Part shown: positions 1 to 10,870 of the stretch, piece after piece | Layout of the letters: every line of letters begins with the position of its first letter | Position numbering within the stretch: position 1 is the first letter of the stretch | Made by a program: the position numbers and the translations under genes | Origin: Hydractinia symbiolongicarpus | Lineage: Eukaryota > Cnidaria > Hydrozoa > Anthoathecata > Hydractiniidae | DNA length: 64,000 nucleotides | Assembly (NCBI RefSeq): GCF_029227915.1 | Contig: NC_079885.1 | Coordinates: forward strand, 12,413,001 to 12,477,000 | Reading direction: 5' to 3' | Notes under the pieces: generated by a model | The model's database searches: none | The model's input: only the letters and a program-made list of their open reading frames with translations | Told to the model about the DNA's origin: nothing

Positions 1-201
1 TGCGGCTTATGACTTAATATAAGCGTTATTTAATTTTGCCGATTTACCATAACCACAATTGCTCGCGAAGGGCTGCATGGGAGGGTAAGACGCGTATCGG
101 ATTGCGGACGCGTATTGGTGCATTGACGTATAACCGCTGTTCGGCACTGACGCGGTTCATCAGGGTGCGGGGTTAATTGTCCTGTCGTTATCCTTTTTTT
201 T

Positions 202-221
202 GGGGGGGGGGGGGGGGGGGG
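202..221. repeat. G20 homopolymer run
   Basis: A run of 20 G follows eight T. It lies inside an imperfect direct repeat of roughly 130 bp: the stretch around 170-290 and the stretch around 335-450 share the order CTGTCGTT..CCTTTTT..GGGGGCRCG..GTGACT..GGGG.AAGTTA at an offset of about 159 bp. The run length may be a sequencing or assembly estimate. Confidence 0.8.
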
Positions 222-449
222 TGAAGGGGCGCAGGGGGCACGTGTGACTAGACTTATGGGTTAAAGGGGAAAGTTATAGAAATACGGACTAAAGTTTGGA
301 AAAATGGGACATCGCTTGGCACTGGAGCCGTCTATGCGAATACAGGGGTGTTTGTTCTGTCGTTTTACCTTTTTGTGGGAACGAGGGGGCGCGCGGGGCA
401 CGCGTGACTTCTATCATAGGTTGGAGGGGCAAGTTAGAGTATCATTTCT

Positions 450-2860
450 TTTTTCGTCACAATTTAGCCTAAATATAAATTGGGTTGCACTGGGTTGGAA
501 TGAGCGTGTTGCAGAAAGTTAAAAACACATACACTTATTTACCTACAGGCACTATTTCCGCAACTTTTAAACTATAAATTTGCTGCTTTTCGGGTTATGA
601 TGGAGGTCTTTAGTACGATCTAAAGAACTTCAACAATTGTCATTAGCTGATGCTTTACCTAAAAACTTAGAATTCCAACAAGTTGTTTATTACTTCATTG
701 TTTGTGTCATCCCAAAAACGTACATGTAGATCTTTTGTAGAATTTTTATTATAAGATTCATCAAATAATGTGGTGTAATAAGGGGCTCCTCTTTCAATTC
801 ATTTAGTGTCTTCAACAAAAGGAGTAACATAACGTAACGTTTTGTTTTTCCACAAAAATGAGTTTTTATGAGCAATTTTACATCCCGAAACATAAAACAG
901 AACAGCTTACTATTCGATTCTGATGAGCGGTATGAAAGTTTGCATTTAAAAACTTTTAATGATCAAATTATCCCTGCATTCAATGTCTGATCTCTTGACA
1001 CTATTTCAATCAATTTCGGTTTTGCTGGACTAGTTACTTCAGAAGGCTTTTTAACAAAATTATTTTATTGCTACCAGATGATCTCTCTATATGTTTATTT
1101 TCTTTGGCATGCTGCCTTGCATTCCTTAATTCTACTGTTTACAATACTAAACGACTTGTAACAAACTTTACAAAAATAATTTTGTTTTATCCTTCATCTC
1201 TCTGCAACTAAAATTTAAATTCCTCTACAATTAACCACCAGTGCAGAAATCAAACCATTATTAGAAAAAATTCAGTCACATTTTCAACTCTTTAGAGGAT
1301 AAAAGAGGACATTAGAAGTTTTTTAAAAACAGAACAAGGCTTTTTAAAAAGAAGACACTACAGGATTTAAGAGCAGGCGTTGCCACCCTGATTTAGCAAC
1401 AGATAACAGAAGAAGTGAAGTACACATCGTTGATAACAACAACAATAGGGCTGGGATAGTTTGAAATTAAAAAACAAAATAAAAACAAATTGCGAAGCTG
1501 GGAATTTAATGGATTAGAAAAATACAACAACAAAAACATGGAACTCATTTTATTATGCCGTTAAAATTTGTAATGTAAAATTAATGCCCAAAATATAAGA
1601 ACAAAATAAAACAAGACGTATGATATACGCAAACAACCTCGCGAATAAAGTTTACAAAAAGCTGTCTATCAAATTGGGATTTTTGTTACGAAGTTAGACA
1701 CGACATATTTTACTATTCAGATACGCAATAATATTTGTTACACACTTATTTTTCAAAATTGATTTGTGAGACCTTCCTGAACGGAAAATTCCTCGAACTT
1801 TTAATTTTCGATGGGTCCGTCTTGGGTGAACCGACTGACAGGAAGAAGAAAGACCACAAACCCACAAACCCCAAAATTTGCGAAATTCATTAATTCAGTT
1901 AATTCTGCCTACATTCACTTTTAAAAAGTTTGGTGGAAACACCTTTATTTACTAGTTAGTTAAACAAGTGTTTTGAACACTTTTCTTATCTTTTTAAAAA
2001 AGAAAAAAGAAAAAAAAAGTAAAAATAGTTACCAAGATGAGATTCGAACACACGACGACTCCTGTGTCGGTGCTCAGAGAGGCAAAAATTTCCATTCTTG
2101 TAGGACACATTTGCGTTTTAATACAAGCTCACGAGCTTGTAAAAACACTTCACCTGAAGTCAAATTCACTAGTTCTTATGCCAAAAATATATATATACCA
2201 CTGGGTAAATTTTTATGTACTAATGGAGACAAACCCACTACGATATATTATATAATATATAATGTGTAAGATAAAACAAAACATAAGCTAACTTTATTCT
2301 CTGACAGAGCGCGAAGAAAATAAACAATAGTAGACAACAGACACAAGCATTTATAGTATTTCTTGAATATCATTTGCGAAAAGCATATTACAAATAAGGT
2401 ATGTTAAATATCATAGCATTTTAGTAATTCTGTTACGTTTTTGGCTAGATTTTAGTAGAAATTTATAGTGGTTCTTCAGTGATAAAAACAAAGAAGACTT
2501 TATTAAATGAGGCCATTGCAAAACAGAAATGTCTTGCGGTAAAGCAGATAGAAAATCTCCAATAATAAAAAACAAAATTTCAAATATTGTAGTTAATATT
2601 TTTGCTGTTTAGTTTAACCATCTCGCTAACATTTTATGGAACATCAGTGAAATCCTTTTAAGACATTTTGTCATCCTTACCGTTATAATTAGTCAACGTA
2701 CGAGAAACCGTGACCGAAATGTTGAAATCACATTGGTGTTGCGTCATCCACTACTTTTTTCCTAGTCTACCAAATTCCCTCTTTTGTACGCATGCTTTTC
2801 GTTCTTGTCAGTAGTTTTACAATGATTATGATTATCCGCCATGATTATCGCCACATTACC
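450..2860. other. AT-rich non-coding stretch
   Basis: I recognise no gene here on either strand. The short ORFs are low complexity with no family signature. Around 2038-2060 the minus strand carries a GTTCGAATC string that looks like a tRNA B-box, but no cloverleaf can be drawn around it. A trinucleotide (CTT)n tract at 2885-2925 belongs to the candidate Lys-rich exon annotated separately. Confidence 0.5.
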
Positions 2861-2870
2861 AGGAAGCAAT

Positions 2871-2956
2871 TCACCCATTGTCTTTGATTTTCTTCTTCTT
2901 CTTTTTCTTCTTCTTCTTTTTTTCCTTGATTGTAGTAAAATCGGTGGTTGCATCAT
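2871..2956 (-). CDS. Candidate last exon of CUSTOS-like gene (Lys-rich tail)
   Basis: On the minus strand an AG acceptor (2957-2958) opens a short reading frame that encodes an acidic/Thr start, then nine consecutive lysines, then IKDNG and a TGA stop at 2871. CUSTOS proteins end in a lysine-rich nuclear-localisation tail. The strand, order and composition therefore fit the gene whose first exons lie at 5.7-9.35 kb. No exon with matching phase was proven between this one and the 4.95-kb candidate, so the link is inferred. It could instead be a chance (CTT)n repeat. Confidence 0.3.
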
Positions 2957-3574
2957 CTAGTAACTTTGCTGTGGCTACGTAAATAATTAAAGAAAGATTT
3001 TTGCGTATTAAGAAAACAATTTCTAAAGAAGACTAAATGCACAAGTATACCCAAGGACCTTAGCCCTTTCTTCTTAATAAAAGCAGATGGGAACGCCAGC
3101 ATCCCGTCTAGCACAGGGACGATGGAAATTGATATTCCTACATATATATATTTCTTTACGAATACCGACTTTTGCCTCCGGCAACAAGCTGTGAAATCGC
3201 CGTCATAACAGCAGAGGTCTAGCGGCTATAGTTCGTTGGTTGCGTAAGTATAAAACCAATTGGGTTTTTTCATCTCAGATGTTGACTTGGAACAATTTAA
3301 TAAAGCTTTAGAATTTATTATACACGATCAGGGCGTTGTGTGTTATTTTGACACTTAGATTACATTTTCACATACTCAGACAGCATGGTGATCACACGCA
3401 CAAAAAACGCATGGTCTGCCATGGGATGATATAAACGACTAACTCTATATTCACCATATCAGGAGTATTCCTTTTAAGTAATATTTTCCCTGCCAAGAAT
3501 CATCTTCATCATCTTGTTTACTTTACGCAGAAATTATGGATCAATCAGATACACCCAGCTATGTACCATAGGTT

Positions 3575-4250
3575 CCAAAGGGGTCAGACCCCCCTATTTT
3601 TAAAAGAACCGCCCTATTATTAGGAACCCCACCCTTCTTATTATAAGAGTAGCCCCCGCATTAGTTGTTGTTGTTGAAAAAATATATGGAACCTACCAAA
3701 ACGTGATGTTAAATAGTTGCAACAAATTGATAGTGAGAAAAAGTTCTAACAAACTAAATTGTGCTCTCGCTAATTCCATTTGTCTACATTGTCTGCGCCC
3801 TTTTTATAGCCACTAAATGTGACAAAAGTACCTGTATTTTTTTAATTTTCAGAAAGATCTCTAATGCATAGATAAGTCTCTCTCTGAGTTTCTTGAATCT
3901 TTTCCCATCGTCACCTTTAAATGTTTTGGCAGGCAGAAACATAGATGTAGATATATTAATGAATAAACAGGATGTCACTTTTAAAAAAAAGAAATAGAAA
4001 CTGGCTGCAAACTAAAACAATAAAAAATAAGCAATTTCTGTTTCAAGGCTAAATTGTATGATCTTTCCTGCCTAAAGTAGGTAATCTAAGAAGCAATAAT
4101 TTACTCTGAAATCGTCTCCACCCTTTTTACAACAATCCCACCTTGCTCAACCCCATCTTTTTACTAGGGAATTTTTAACCCCCCTATTTTTGCCAAAGTT
4201 CAGAAAGTCAACCCTCTTTGTAAAAAAAGGGGGGAGTCTAACTCTGTGCA
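3575..4250. mobile_element. Possible MITE with C-rich imperfect terminal inverted repeats
   Basis: The left side (about 3577-3600) reads AGGGGTCAGACCCCCCTATT-like. The right side (about 4222-4248), reverse complemented, reads GAGTTAGACTCCCCCCTTTT-like. Both are followed inward by further runs of CCCC separated by AT-rich words. The imperfect match suggests an old non-autonomous DNA transposon. No clean target-site duplication was found. It lies within the presumed CUSTOS-like gene. Confidence 0.35.
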
Positions 4251-4948
4251 CATAAGGTTTTCGGACGACACTGTTTCACAGTAGGGTTTCATTTTAAGCT
4301 GTCCGTATTGACAGTTTTTAAAACAAGAAGATTTTTTTGTTTTCTCAAATTATTCGCACGCAATATATTTTATACCTTTTTCTTCGTGATCGCATGCTTC
4401 AACAATGAAATTATTCCCCGCTTCTTTGGCAATATGTTCCATGGTTACGGCAGCCGATCGGAAACGCTCCATACTATCAGAGTCGTTTTCACTAAAGAAA
4501 ACATATCTCAAATAATGTTGGACACATTATAACATGGTTATAATTAAAAGAAAGTTTTCGACCGTTAAAATTCAAGGATTCAGGATTTGTTAACTCAATT
4601 ATATCTTTTATCAATTTAAAGTTTGTAAAAATGTTTTATTTTGGTAGAGCATCTGCTACCAGAATAAAACCTCAGCATAGCTTTCCTTGTGTTGAGTTAT
4701 ATTTTAAAATTTGATGCAAATAATGCCATGACAATTAAAAAACATGCCTGAAATGACTGGCAGCGATAATTTTTACTGACGTCATCGTTTTTTCACTGAA
4801 GTTTGATTGAAAATCTACCACTTGGTATCTATATTAGTTGACTTTTACTTAAGGAAATTGAAATAAATTATTTTTTATTGAGACGCCAGATAGAACCTGG
4901 CATGAAGGGACACACAAAAAAATTGAAAACTTTATTTTGTCAACATAC

Positions 4949-5045
4949 CTGCTAGATGTGGAGTATTTTCTCTTCTTTTTTTTCTTTTGATGGAGATTAT
5001 CATTTAAAACACAAGTGGATTGGTTTAACAATTTTACTCCTGACG
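4949..5045 (-). CDS. Candidate internal exon of CUSTOS-like gene
   Basis: On the minus strand an AG acceptor (5046-5047) and an AG|GTATG donor (4948-4947) bound a 97-base exon. It reads SGVKLLNQST..., followed by a run of five lysines and STSS, and ends in phase 2. In CUSTOS proteins the conserved ELQTTPE block is followed some 25-40 residues later by an acidic EDDGFRLF-like motif; SGVKLL occupies the comparable place. A further mini-exon at about 5324-5365 (donor GTATT) would feed this exon in the correct phase. Its own junction to exon 3 does not keep phase, so the chain is incomplete. Confidence 0.4.
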
Positions 5046-5694
5046 CTAAATCATAAAATTCAATAAAAAAATGAAACGCTGGAGTGATTTTTTTCACGTT
5101 GTTGTGAATGTTACTTTCTAAAGAAAACCACAAAACTTTTTAGTAGGGTTAAAGTGTAAAAATAAACCAGTGCAAAAACTATATTTTAGAAAAAGAACGT
5201 ATCCCAGGGGTAGTTTATGCATTCCAAGTCAATTTTTTTTCATATTGGGGATAATGGTGGCTTATAAAACATGAGTGGTTATGATCTAATCTAAAAAAAC
5301 TATTTTTAATAATTATATAATACCTTCAACATCTGTACAATTTTGTTTGGCAGTTTGATCCTGACCTAAAATTGTAAAGAAATTAACGATAAATTATTCT
5401 AAACATTTATTTTTCACTGGTAAAAGAGTACCTTTTCTAACTTCTGATATATTGATTCAATTTCAAAATTAATTTCACCACTATTTATAACAAATTCAAA
5501 AATAATCAAGTATTTACTAAAAAAGCATGTTAAGGGTACAAAGAAAGATTAAGCTATATAATTTCTGTCAAGCAAAACTTACGAGTATCAACAGTATCAC
5601 ACAATACACTAAAAAAAGAAACCAATAAATACATTAGGTTTTAGTTCAAACAGATAAAAAAATGATGGCAAAATAAATCCTTGTTTTTACTCAC

Positions 5695-5787
5695 CTTTCT
5701 AAGTACTCATCTAGTTTGCGACTAATGAAATTTCTACATTCTGGAGTTGTTTGGAGGACGTTATTTTGTTCATCACTCTGTATATAT
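5695..5787 (-). CDS. CUSTOS-like gene, exon 3 (conserved LQTTPE block)
   Basis: This 93-base exon is bounded by an AG acceptor at 5789-5788 and a strong AG|GTGAG donor at 5694-5693. It contains DEQNNVLQTTPECRNFI and then RKLDEYLE. That matches the most conserved block of the CUSTOS (C12orf43) family, which I recall as HEQDGNELQTTPEFRAHVAKKL-like. CUSTOS is a small nuclear-envelope-associated protein known in vertebrates as a Wnt-signalling modulator. The exon accepts the phase-2 end of exon 2 at 5860 exactly (AG plus A gives Arg). Family identity is well supported by this motif; function in this organism is inferred. Confidence 0.8.
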
Positions 5788-5859
5788 CTAAGAAAAATCT
5801 TATATGTAAAACTTCTGAACTTGAAACAAAATTTGAATTTAAAAATAAGTGTTCCATAC

Positions 5860-5896
5860 CTTAAGCTTGTCTTTTTCTGTTGTTGTGAGGAAGATG
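5860..5896 (-). CDS. CUSTOS-like gene, exon 2
   Basis: A 37-base micro-exon lies between an AG acceptor (5898-5897) and an AG|GTATGG donor (5859-5858). It encodes SSSQQQKKTSL plus partial codons at both ends. The first two bases complete the single G left by exon 1 at 9232 (GCA, Ala), and the last two complete the first base of exon 3. The Ser/Gln/Lys-rich sequence ending in SLR sits at the same place as the SLRHK stretch before the LQTTPE block of vertebrate CUSTOS. The exact phase match on both sides is the main evidence. Confidence 0.75.
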
Positions 5897-5954
5897 CTAA
5901 AAATGAATGTATGTCATGGCAAAATGCAACTAAATAAAGATGTTGCTCTACCAA

Positions 5955-7466
5955 TCAGTAGTAGTGGTAGTAGTAATTATTTATTTCCATATTTGTAGAT
6001 CATTTTACAAGGACAATAAATGTGAGGAGACCATCAAATAGTAAAAAACTAATTCGATGTGATGGCCACTTATAAATAAGATCGTTTTACCAATTTTTAA
6101 TTAAAAACAGAAAAATAAAATAAAATAGTGGAAAAATATATAACAGAACTAACAAATAGTCAGAGGCAAGTGATTATTCCAATACATAGAGGGTTAAAAA
6201 ATGTGTTTTACATAAGCGTTCAAGTGTATTGAAGTCAACAGAGGCAAGGTCATGCTGTTGGTGTATATTCTGAAAGCTATTCCAAGAAAGAATAGACGTA
6301 TAACAAATTAAATTCAGTCCAAAAGAGGAAGTTCTTACCACAGGCTTATTGAGAAGAAATTTCCCCCTTGTTACATAATTTGACCTTTGATATTTTAGAT
6401 TTAAAATATTTTGAATGCTTAAAGGGGAGGTACCATTTAAAGTTTGACATATAAGTAATATGTTAGAAAGATCAATAAGGTCTTTAAAATTAAGTATATT
6501 AAGTGCATGAAAAAGAGGTTTGGATGGAGTAAGAAAAGGAGAAAAGAAAATGATACGAAAAGCAGATTTTTGAAGACGGACAATCCTAATAGATTTTGTA
6601 GACATACCCCATGCTGGAGAACCATACGTCATGTGAGAGTGAAATAAGGCATAATAAATAGACATAATAATGTCATTTAGAACATAATGTCGAAATTTAC
6701 TTAGACCACAATTTGCTGAGTTTGTCGCAAGAAATTCATCAATAAGACCACCCAGATAGCAAACATGAGAACTAATATAGAGTTTTTTTCCATTTAGCTT
6801 TAGAGTTAGGTTAAAATTTAAAATTTTATTTCTTAGTCCAAAAAGTATGACTTCAGTCTTAGCATCGTTTAAGGAAAATATATTAGCATTCAACCATTTA
6901 TATAGGAGTTTAAGATCAATATTAACTTGCTTTTGGATTTTTTAAAGACTATAGTTTGAACAAAGCAGACTCGTGTCATCAGCAAAATGGAAGACTTTGG
7001 AATAGATGATTGCATTACTAAGATCGTTTATATGAAGTAAAAATAATAAAGGTCCAATAACCGAGCCTTGAGGAACACCATGTTTAATGTGTAGAAAATA
7101 ATTAATAATAATTTGTTGTTTGCGATTTAGAAGTAAGATCGAAATCAGGAGTTAGCAATGCCTCTTATGCCATAACACTTAAGTTTTGATAACAAAAATT
7201 CGTGACTAACAGTGTCGAAAGCTTTTTGTAAATCAATGAATATTCTACAAGAAAATTTTCCACTGTCTAAATTTTGCCGTATGGTTTCTGTCAAACTGAT
7301 TAGAGCATGTGTTGTAGAGTGTTTATTCCTGAATCCAAATTGGTTATTGGAGATAATGTTATATTTATCCAAAAATGAAATTAGGCGGATTTTAATTAAT
7401 ATTTCAAGGATTTTACCAATATTACTGAGTAATGAAAAAAGTATTTGCCAGCCGAAAAAAATGTAA
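5955..7466 (-). mobile_element. Non-LTR retrotransposon relic, reverse transcriptase C-terminal two thirds
   Basis: Read on the minus strand, this is a broken reverse transcriptase of the CR1/Jockey type. At about 7145-7466 it shows the block ending IISNNQFGFRNKHSTTHAL, then CRIFIDLQKAFDTVSHEFLL (RT domain 3). Around 7050-7085 in another frame there is the GVPQGSVIGPLLF motif (domain 4). Around 6950-6985 there is FADDTSLL, the catalytic Asp pair. From 6893 to 6174 an open stretch carries the thumb and C-terminal region (YGSPAW, LQKSAFRIIFF). There are at least two frameshifts. The 5' end, endonuclease domain and poly-A tail are missing. It lies in intron 1 of the CUSTOS-like gene, in the same orientation. 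Confidence 0.85.
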
Positions 7467-7532
7467 ACAAAGCTTATAGCAAGTCAGCCCCACCCAATAC
7501 TGTCATTTTGTTGCTATTTTGGACAAAAGATA

Positions 7533-7899
7533 TATACGAAGGAATGCACATGTAAGTTTCCAGTGTCATGATCGTAGCTAGAATATATAGCTAGCTACCA
7601 GAAAATTTTTATTATCAAAAAAATAATTATTTAATATCTCAAAAGCCAAAACATGGTGGAAAAATGTGGATTAAAATTCTCATACATAAACAACAATGAA
7701 TTCAATTCAATTCAATTGATTTTTTTGTTGTATGCTTAATGTAAATTAATGAATAATAAATAATGAAGATTTGCCACAAGGTTTTTAAAAGTTGTACAGA
7801 CGGGAACTCCACATGTGGCTTTCCTCTGCTCTGCCTGCCAGTGCTCACTACTAACCTGTATCCTTCTTAGTTTTTGCTTGAATGCAAGATTCAAATTTA
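7533..7899. repeat. Copy A of a local duplication (matches 8962-9285)
   Basis: From the words GAATGCACATG..TTTCCAGTGTCATG through CAAAAGCCAAAACATGGTGGAAAAATGTGGATT and on to CTTCTTAGTTTTTGCTTGAATGCAAG, this stretch repeats the 8962-9285 segment with scattered differences. The shared part includes the splice donor and the 3' half of CUSTOS-like exon 1, which is intact only in copy B. Copy A is broken off at 7899, where reverse-transcriptase sequence begins. Confidence 0.8.
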
Positions 7900-8215
7900 T
7901 GTCAAAAGCTTTTTGTAAATCAATAAATATTCTACAGGAAAATTTTCCACTGCCTAAATTTTGCCATATGGTTTCTGTCAAACTGATTAGAGCATGTGTT
8001 GTAGAGTGCTTATTTCTGAATCCAAATTGGTTATTGGAGATAATGTTATATTTATCCAAAAATGAAATTAGGCGGTTTTTAATTAATATTTCAAAGATTT
8101 TATCAATATTACTGAGTAATGAATAGGTCTATAATTATTCACTTCAAGTAGTGAACCTTTATTTTTGTAAATATGAGTGATACTAACAAATTTTAAAATT
8201 GTGGGAAATTCACCT
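7900..8215 (-). mobile_element. Second fragment of the same non-LTR retrotransposon
   Basis: About 230 bases (7900-8126) nearly repeat 7212-7440 and encode the same reverse-transcriptase block (NNQFGFRNKHSTTHAL to CRIFIDLQKAFD). Just upstream, in another frame at about 8127-8215, lies the preceding RT motif with the NNYRPI signature (domain 1/2). The fragment stops abruptly inside the LQKAFD motif where it abuts copy A of the local duplication. It is a dead relic. Confidence 0.8.
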
Positions 8216-8384
8216 GCAGTTGGACCAACCTATTCCAAACTTTATTTTTGAGTGGGGGCATTTTTTGATTTTGAAAATAAAATATATAGTTTGCGTGTAG
8301 TTTACATTTAGAATATTAATCAGTGAAAAGTTGCTACTAGCCACAGTAGAGTAAAAAATTAATCATAATTTGACTTTCTTCTTA

Positions 8385-8899
8385 AGGCCCGGATAAACAG
8401 AACAATTTTGGAAAAATATTATTTATTGGAATATTGTTGAAAAAAATACACGCAAAAATTTAAGGTCAATATTTATTCAGGTCTTAAATTGATTAAATAT
8501 TTTTGTATACATACACGAAACAATATATATAAAGAACAATCTGACTTTAATTTATCATTACGTCAGGCATGAGTGACAAAGCAGAAGAAACAATTTTGTG
8601 CTCCCTAATCCTTTCAAGCAGTTTCATTCTTTTACATGAAAGAAAAGTTGAAAAAAAAGAACTCTATGGGTAAAAGATTGGCTCCATAACAGAAAAGAAA
8701 GGGGAGGCAGCTGGCGGTTTCCTTTTAAATAATATTGTTCTGACAAAAATTTGATCAATTTTTGAATATTGAGTTGTGTTATTTTAGTATTATCGTTCTA
8801 TTAGTTTTTAATGATATATACACAACAATTTTAGATCATTTTTAGTTTAAAATTTTATTTATAAATTGATCTGCAAAATTGTTCCATCTATTCTATCCT
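8385..8899. mobile_element. PIF/Harbinger-like MITE, 515 bp
   Basis: It is flanked by direct TTA copies (8382-8384 and 8900-8902). The termini are inverted and imperfect: AGGCCCGGATAAACAGAACA at the left against AGGATAGAATAGATGGAACA read inward from the right, both continuing ATTTTG. A 3-bp TWA duplication with AGG-type ends is the hallmark of PIF/Harbinger elements. No transposase is encoded. Confidence 0.65.
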
Positions 8900-8961
8900 T
8901 TAAAGTATGCTTTTTATTGCCTGTCACACAGAGTCACACAGTCTTTGTATCGTCACCCAGA

Positions 8962-9285
8962 AGGAATGCACATGAAAGTTTCCAGTGTCATGGTCATAGT
9001 TAGCTAGAAAATTTTCATTATCAAAAAAAAAAATTATTTAATATCGCAAAAGCCAAAACATGGTGGAAAAATGTGGATTGTGTTGTATGCCTAATGTAAA
9101 TAATGAATAATAAATAATGAAGATTCGCCACATGGTTTTTAAAAGTTGTACTGACGGGAACTCCGCATGTGACTTCCCTCTGCTCTGCCTGGCTGGCATT
9201 AGCTAGCTAGCTAGCTTAGCTCACTACTAACCTGTATCCTTCTTAGTTTTTGCTTGAATGCAAGATTCAAATTTATAGCTGCCTA
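8962..9285. repeat. Copy B of the local duplication, containing exon 1 end of the CUSTOS-like gene
   Basis: This partner of 7533-7899 carries a (TAGC)n-like insertion near 9199-9216. It retains the complete junction of CUSTOS-like exon 1, its donor site and intron start. The exon continues intact upstream, so this is the ancestral copy and 7533-7899 is the derived one. Confidence 0.8.
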
Positions 9286-9349
9286 CAATATCTTCAAGCC
9301 TCTTTCGTTCTTCTTCATCTTCAGTATCGCTAGAGGATGTGGAACTCAT
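9232..9349 (-). CDS. CUSTOS-like gene, exon 1 with start codon
   Basis: The ATG at 9349 opens MSSTSSSDTEDEEERKRLED, an acidic Ser-rich start like that of vertebrate CUSTOS (SSSDAEELERCREAA-type). It runs 39 codons plus one base to an ACAG|GTTAGT donor at 9231-9230. Phase 1 fits the 37-base exon 2 at 5896. A longer open frame upstream of this ATG (to 9532) lacks similarity, so I prefer 9349 as start. The gene's remaining exons lie at lower coordinates, giving a gene of at least 3.6 kb. The product is probably a small nuclear protein. Confidence 0.7.
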
Positions 9350-9816
9350 GACAAACAAAATATTTTTGCCTACTTGTTGTCTGCACCTCCCCTTCCACCA
9401 AAAAACGAAAACAAAAACGAAAGCGTTCTGATTACGATTGAGTGGCTTGGTGATGAAGTTAAACGGGCGCTTTTTATTCCCGCGAAATCGCAGAAAGTGT
9501 TGGAAATCTATATACCGTATATAGATTTTCAACTTTTTATATTTATTTTATATTATACGAGTCAAAAACAATCCGCGTCACTTCAAATCAGTCGGAAAAA
9601 TTTTGCCCCCAACTCAGATATTTGGTCGCAAAAATGTGATCAAAAGTCTCCCTCTCTAGAGACCGGCACAGTTGCGATGACTCTTTTCAGAAATGGTCAC
9701 CTGAATATTTTTTTTCGCCATGTTTAGATGCGAAATGAAGTATTCGCCACCATGGATTCACCATTTAGGGCGGGGAATATTTGCGACAATGAATTTCTCT
9801 ATTTAGGGCAGGGGCA

Positions 9817-10196
9817 AAACAGCTGTCATTAAAAGAAGAGCTTGAATTAACAGAAAAACTAAAAAAAATAGAATGGACTTTGACCGCAAGGAAAATGAGT
9901 TGAAAACAATGATTGAAAGTTTAGAAAAAAATATAATAAAATAAAATACAAAGTTTACAACTGACAGATTCAAACATAATCATGCACACTTCAAATTTTA
10001 CACTGGATTATAATCCTATGATATATTCAAAATAGTATAGGACTATTTGGAGCCAGCAGCTAGTAAACTAGTTTACTGGGGGTCAAACACAAATATGGAA
10101 AGTAAAACATCAGAAGAAATAAACAAAAGAGGACGAAGTAGAACACTTAATTCAGAAGAGGAATTCTTTCTTGTTAAAAATGACTCACAAATGTGA
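9817..10196 (+). pseudogene. THAP/DDE_Tnp_4-type transposase fragment
   Basis: Discontinuous frames on the plus strand encode a coiled-coil piece (LSLKEELELTEKLKK at about 9823) and then HAHFKFYTGL near 9985. From 10048 there is LEPAASKLVYWGSNTN, followed by RGRSRTLNSEEEFFLV. This order is typical of the helix-turn-helix region before the catalytic domain in THAP-domain transposase-like proteins of invertebrates. Homology stops at FFLV (about 10175), followed by a stop at 10194. The catalytic DDE domain is absent and several frame breaks are present. Confidence 0.6.
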
Positions 10197-10609
10197 AAAT
10201 AGCAGCTTCGTTCCCAGAGCTTTTTGTCTCTCATCCGCGCTACGCTTATTGATAGGTCTGATCAGATAAAAAGGATTCTGGATGGGCAAATAAATTCTTA
10301 ATATCTCCGTTTTTAATACCACAATCAATTGTAATATTTGTACCATCATCATCGTCCTCCACTGCATCATTACTTTCAAACAAGCTCTCACCTGCCTCAA
10401 ACTTTCTCTGTTCTAAGTTCAATACAGCAGCAGAAAAAAACAATCCCATTCAAGTATTTCACCTAATCATTTATAATGGAATTTGAAGGGCTGATGACCA
10501 AAACAATATTCTTTTCATTTTTAACTGGGAAGAGATCAGCAAGTAAATAAAAAATAGGCAGGCAGAACTGCCACAACATCATTCCAGAGATAGAGAAAAG
10601 TATGTTCTG

Positions 10610-10770
10610 GCACAGGCGCACACACGCACACGCGCACGCACATCATCACAAGTTCTTAGGCGCACACACATCCAGTACAAGTCCCTATAATGCTATGTTT
10701 AGTCATGCATAGTCCCTATGATGCTATGCTTAGTCATGCATGATAAAGTCCCTCTGTGCTTAGTCATGCA
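10610..10770. repeat. CA/CG-rich microsatellite and about 34-bp tandem repeat
   Basis: An ACACGCACACGCGCAC-type microsatellite (10615-10645) is followed by three copies of a unit with consensus AGTCCCTATRATGCTATGYT then TAGTCATGCAT (10680-10770). The third copy is shortened. Confidence 0.75.
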
Positions 10771-10870
10771 CATCAAATCAATGCAGCAAATGAGTAAAAA
10801 ATTCTAGCACACGTCAAAGTAATTCCCCCGTACACTGCTGACGTCAATGTGAACAAATTGACAACCCTAA

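Noticed and set aside
304-522. Plus-strand ORF of 72 codons
   Set aside because: It lies in an imperfect direct repeat with G-rich composition and has no recognisable domain.
2030-2110. tRNA-like B-box (GTTCGAATC) on the minus strand
   Set aside because: No acceptor stem, D-arm or A-box can be paired around it. At most it is a decayed tRNA-derived SINE fragment, with no support beyond the one motif.
3784-3978. Possible further CUSTOS exon (GDDGKRFKKLRERLIYALEI)
   Set aside because: The helical acidic/basic pattern is reminiscent of the CUSTOS C-terminal block, but splice phases do not join to the neighbouring candidates.
10620-10770. CRISPR-like spaced repeats
   Set aside because: Units are contiguous tandem copies without unique spacers, next to a CA microsatellite, in a eukaryotic genome.
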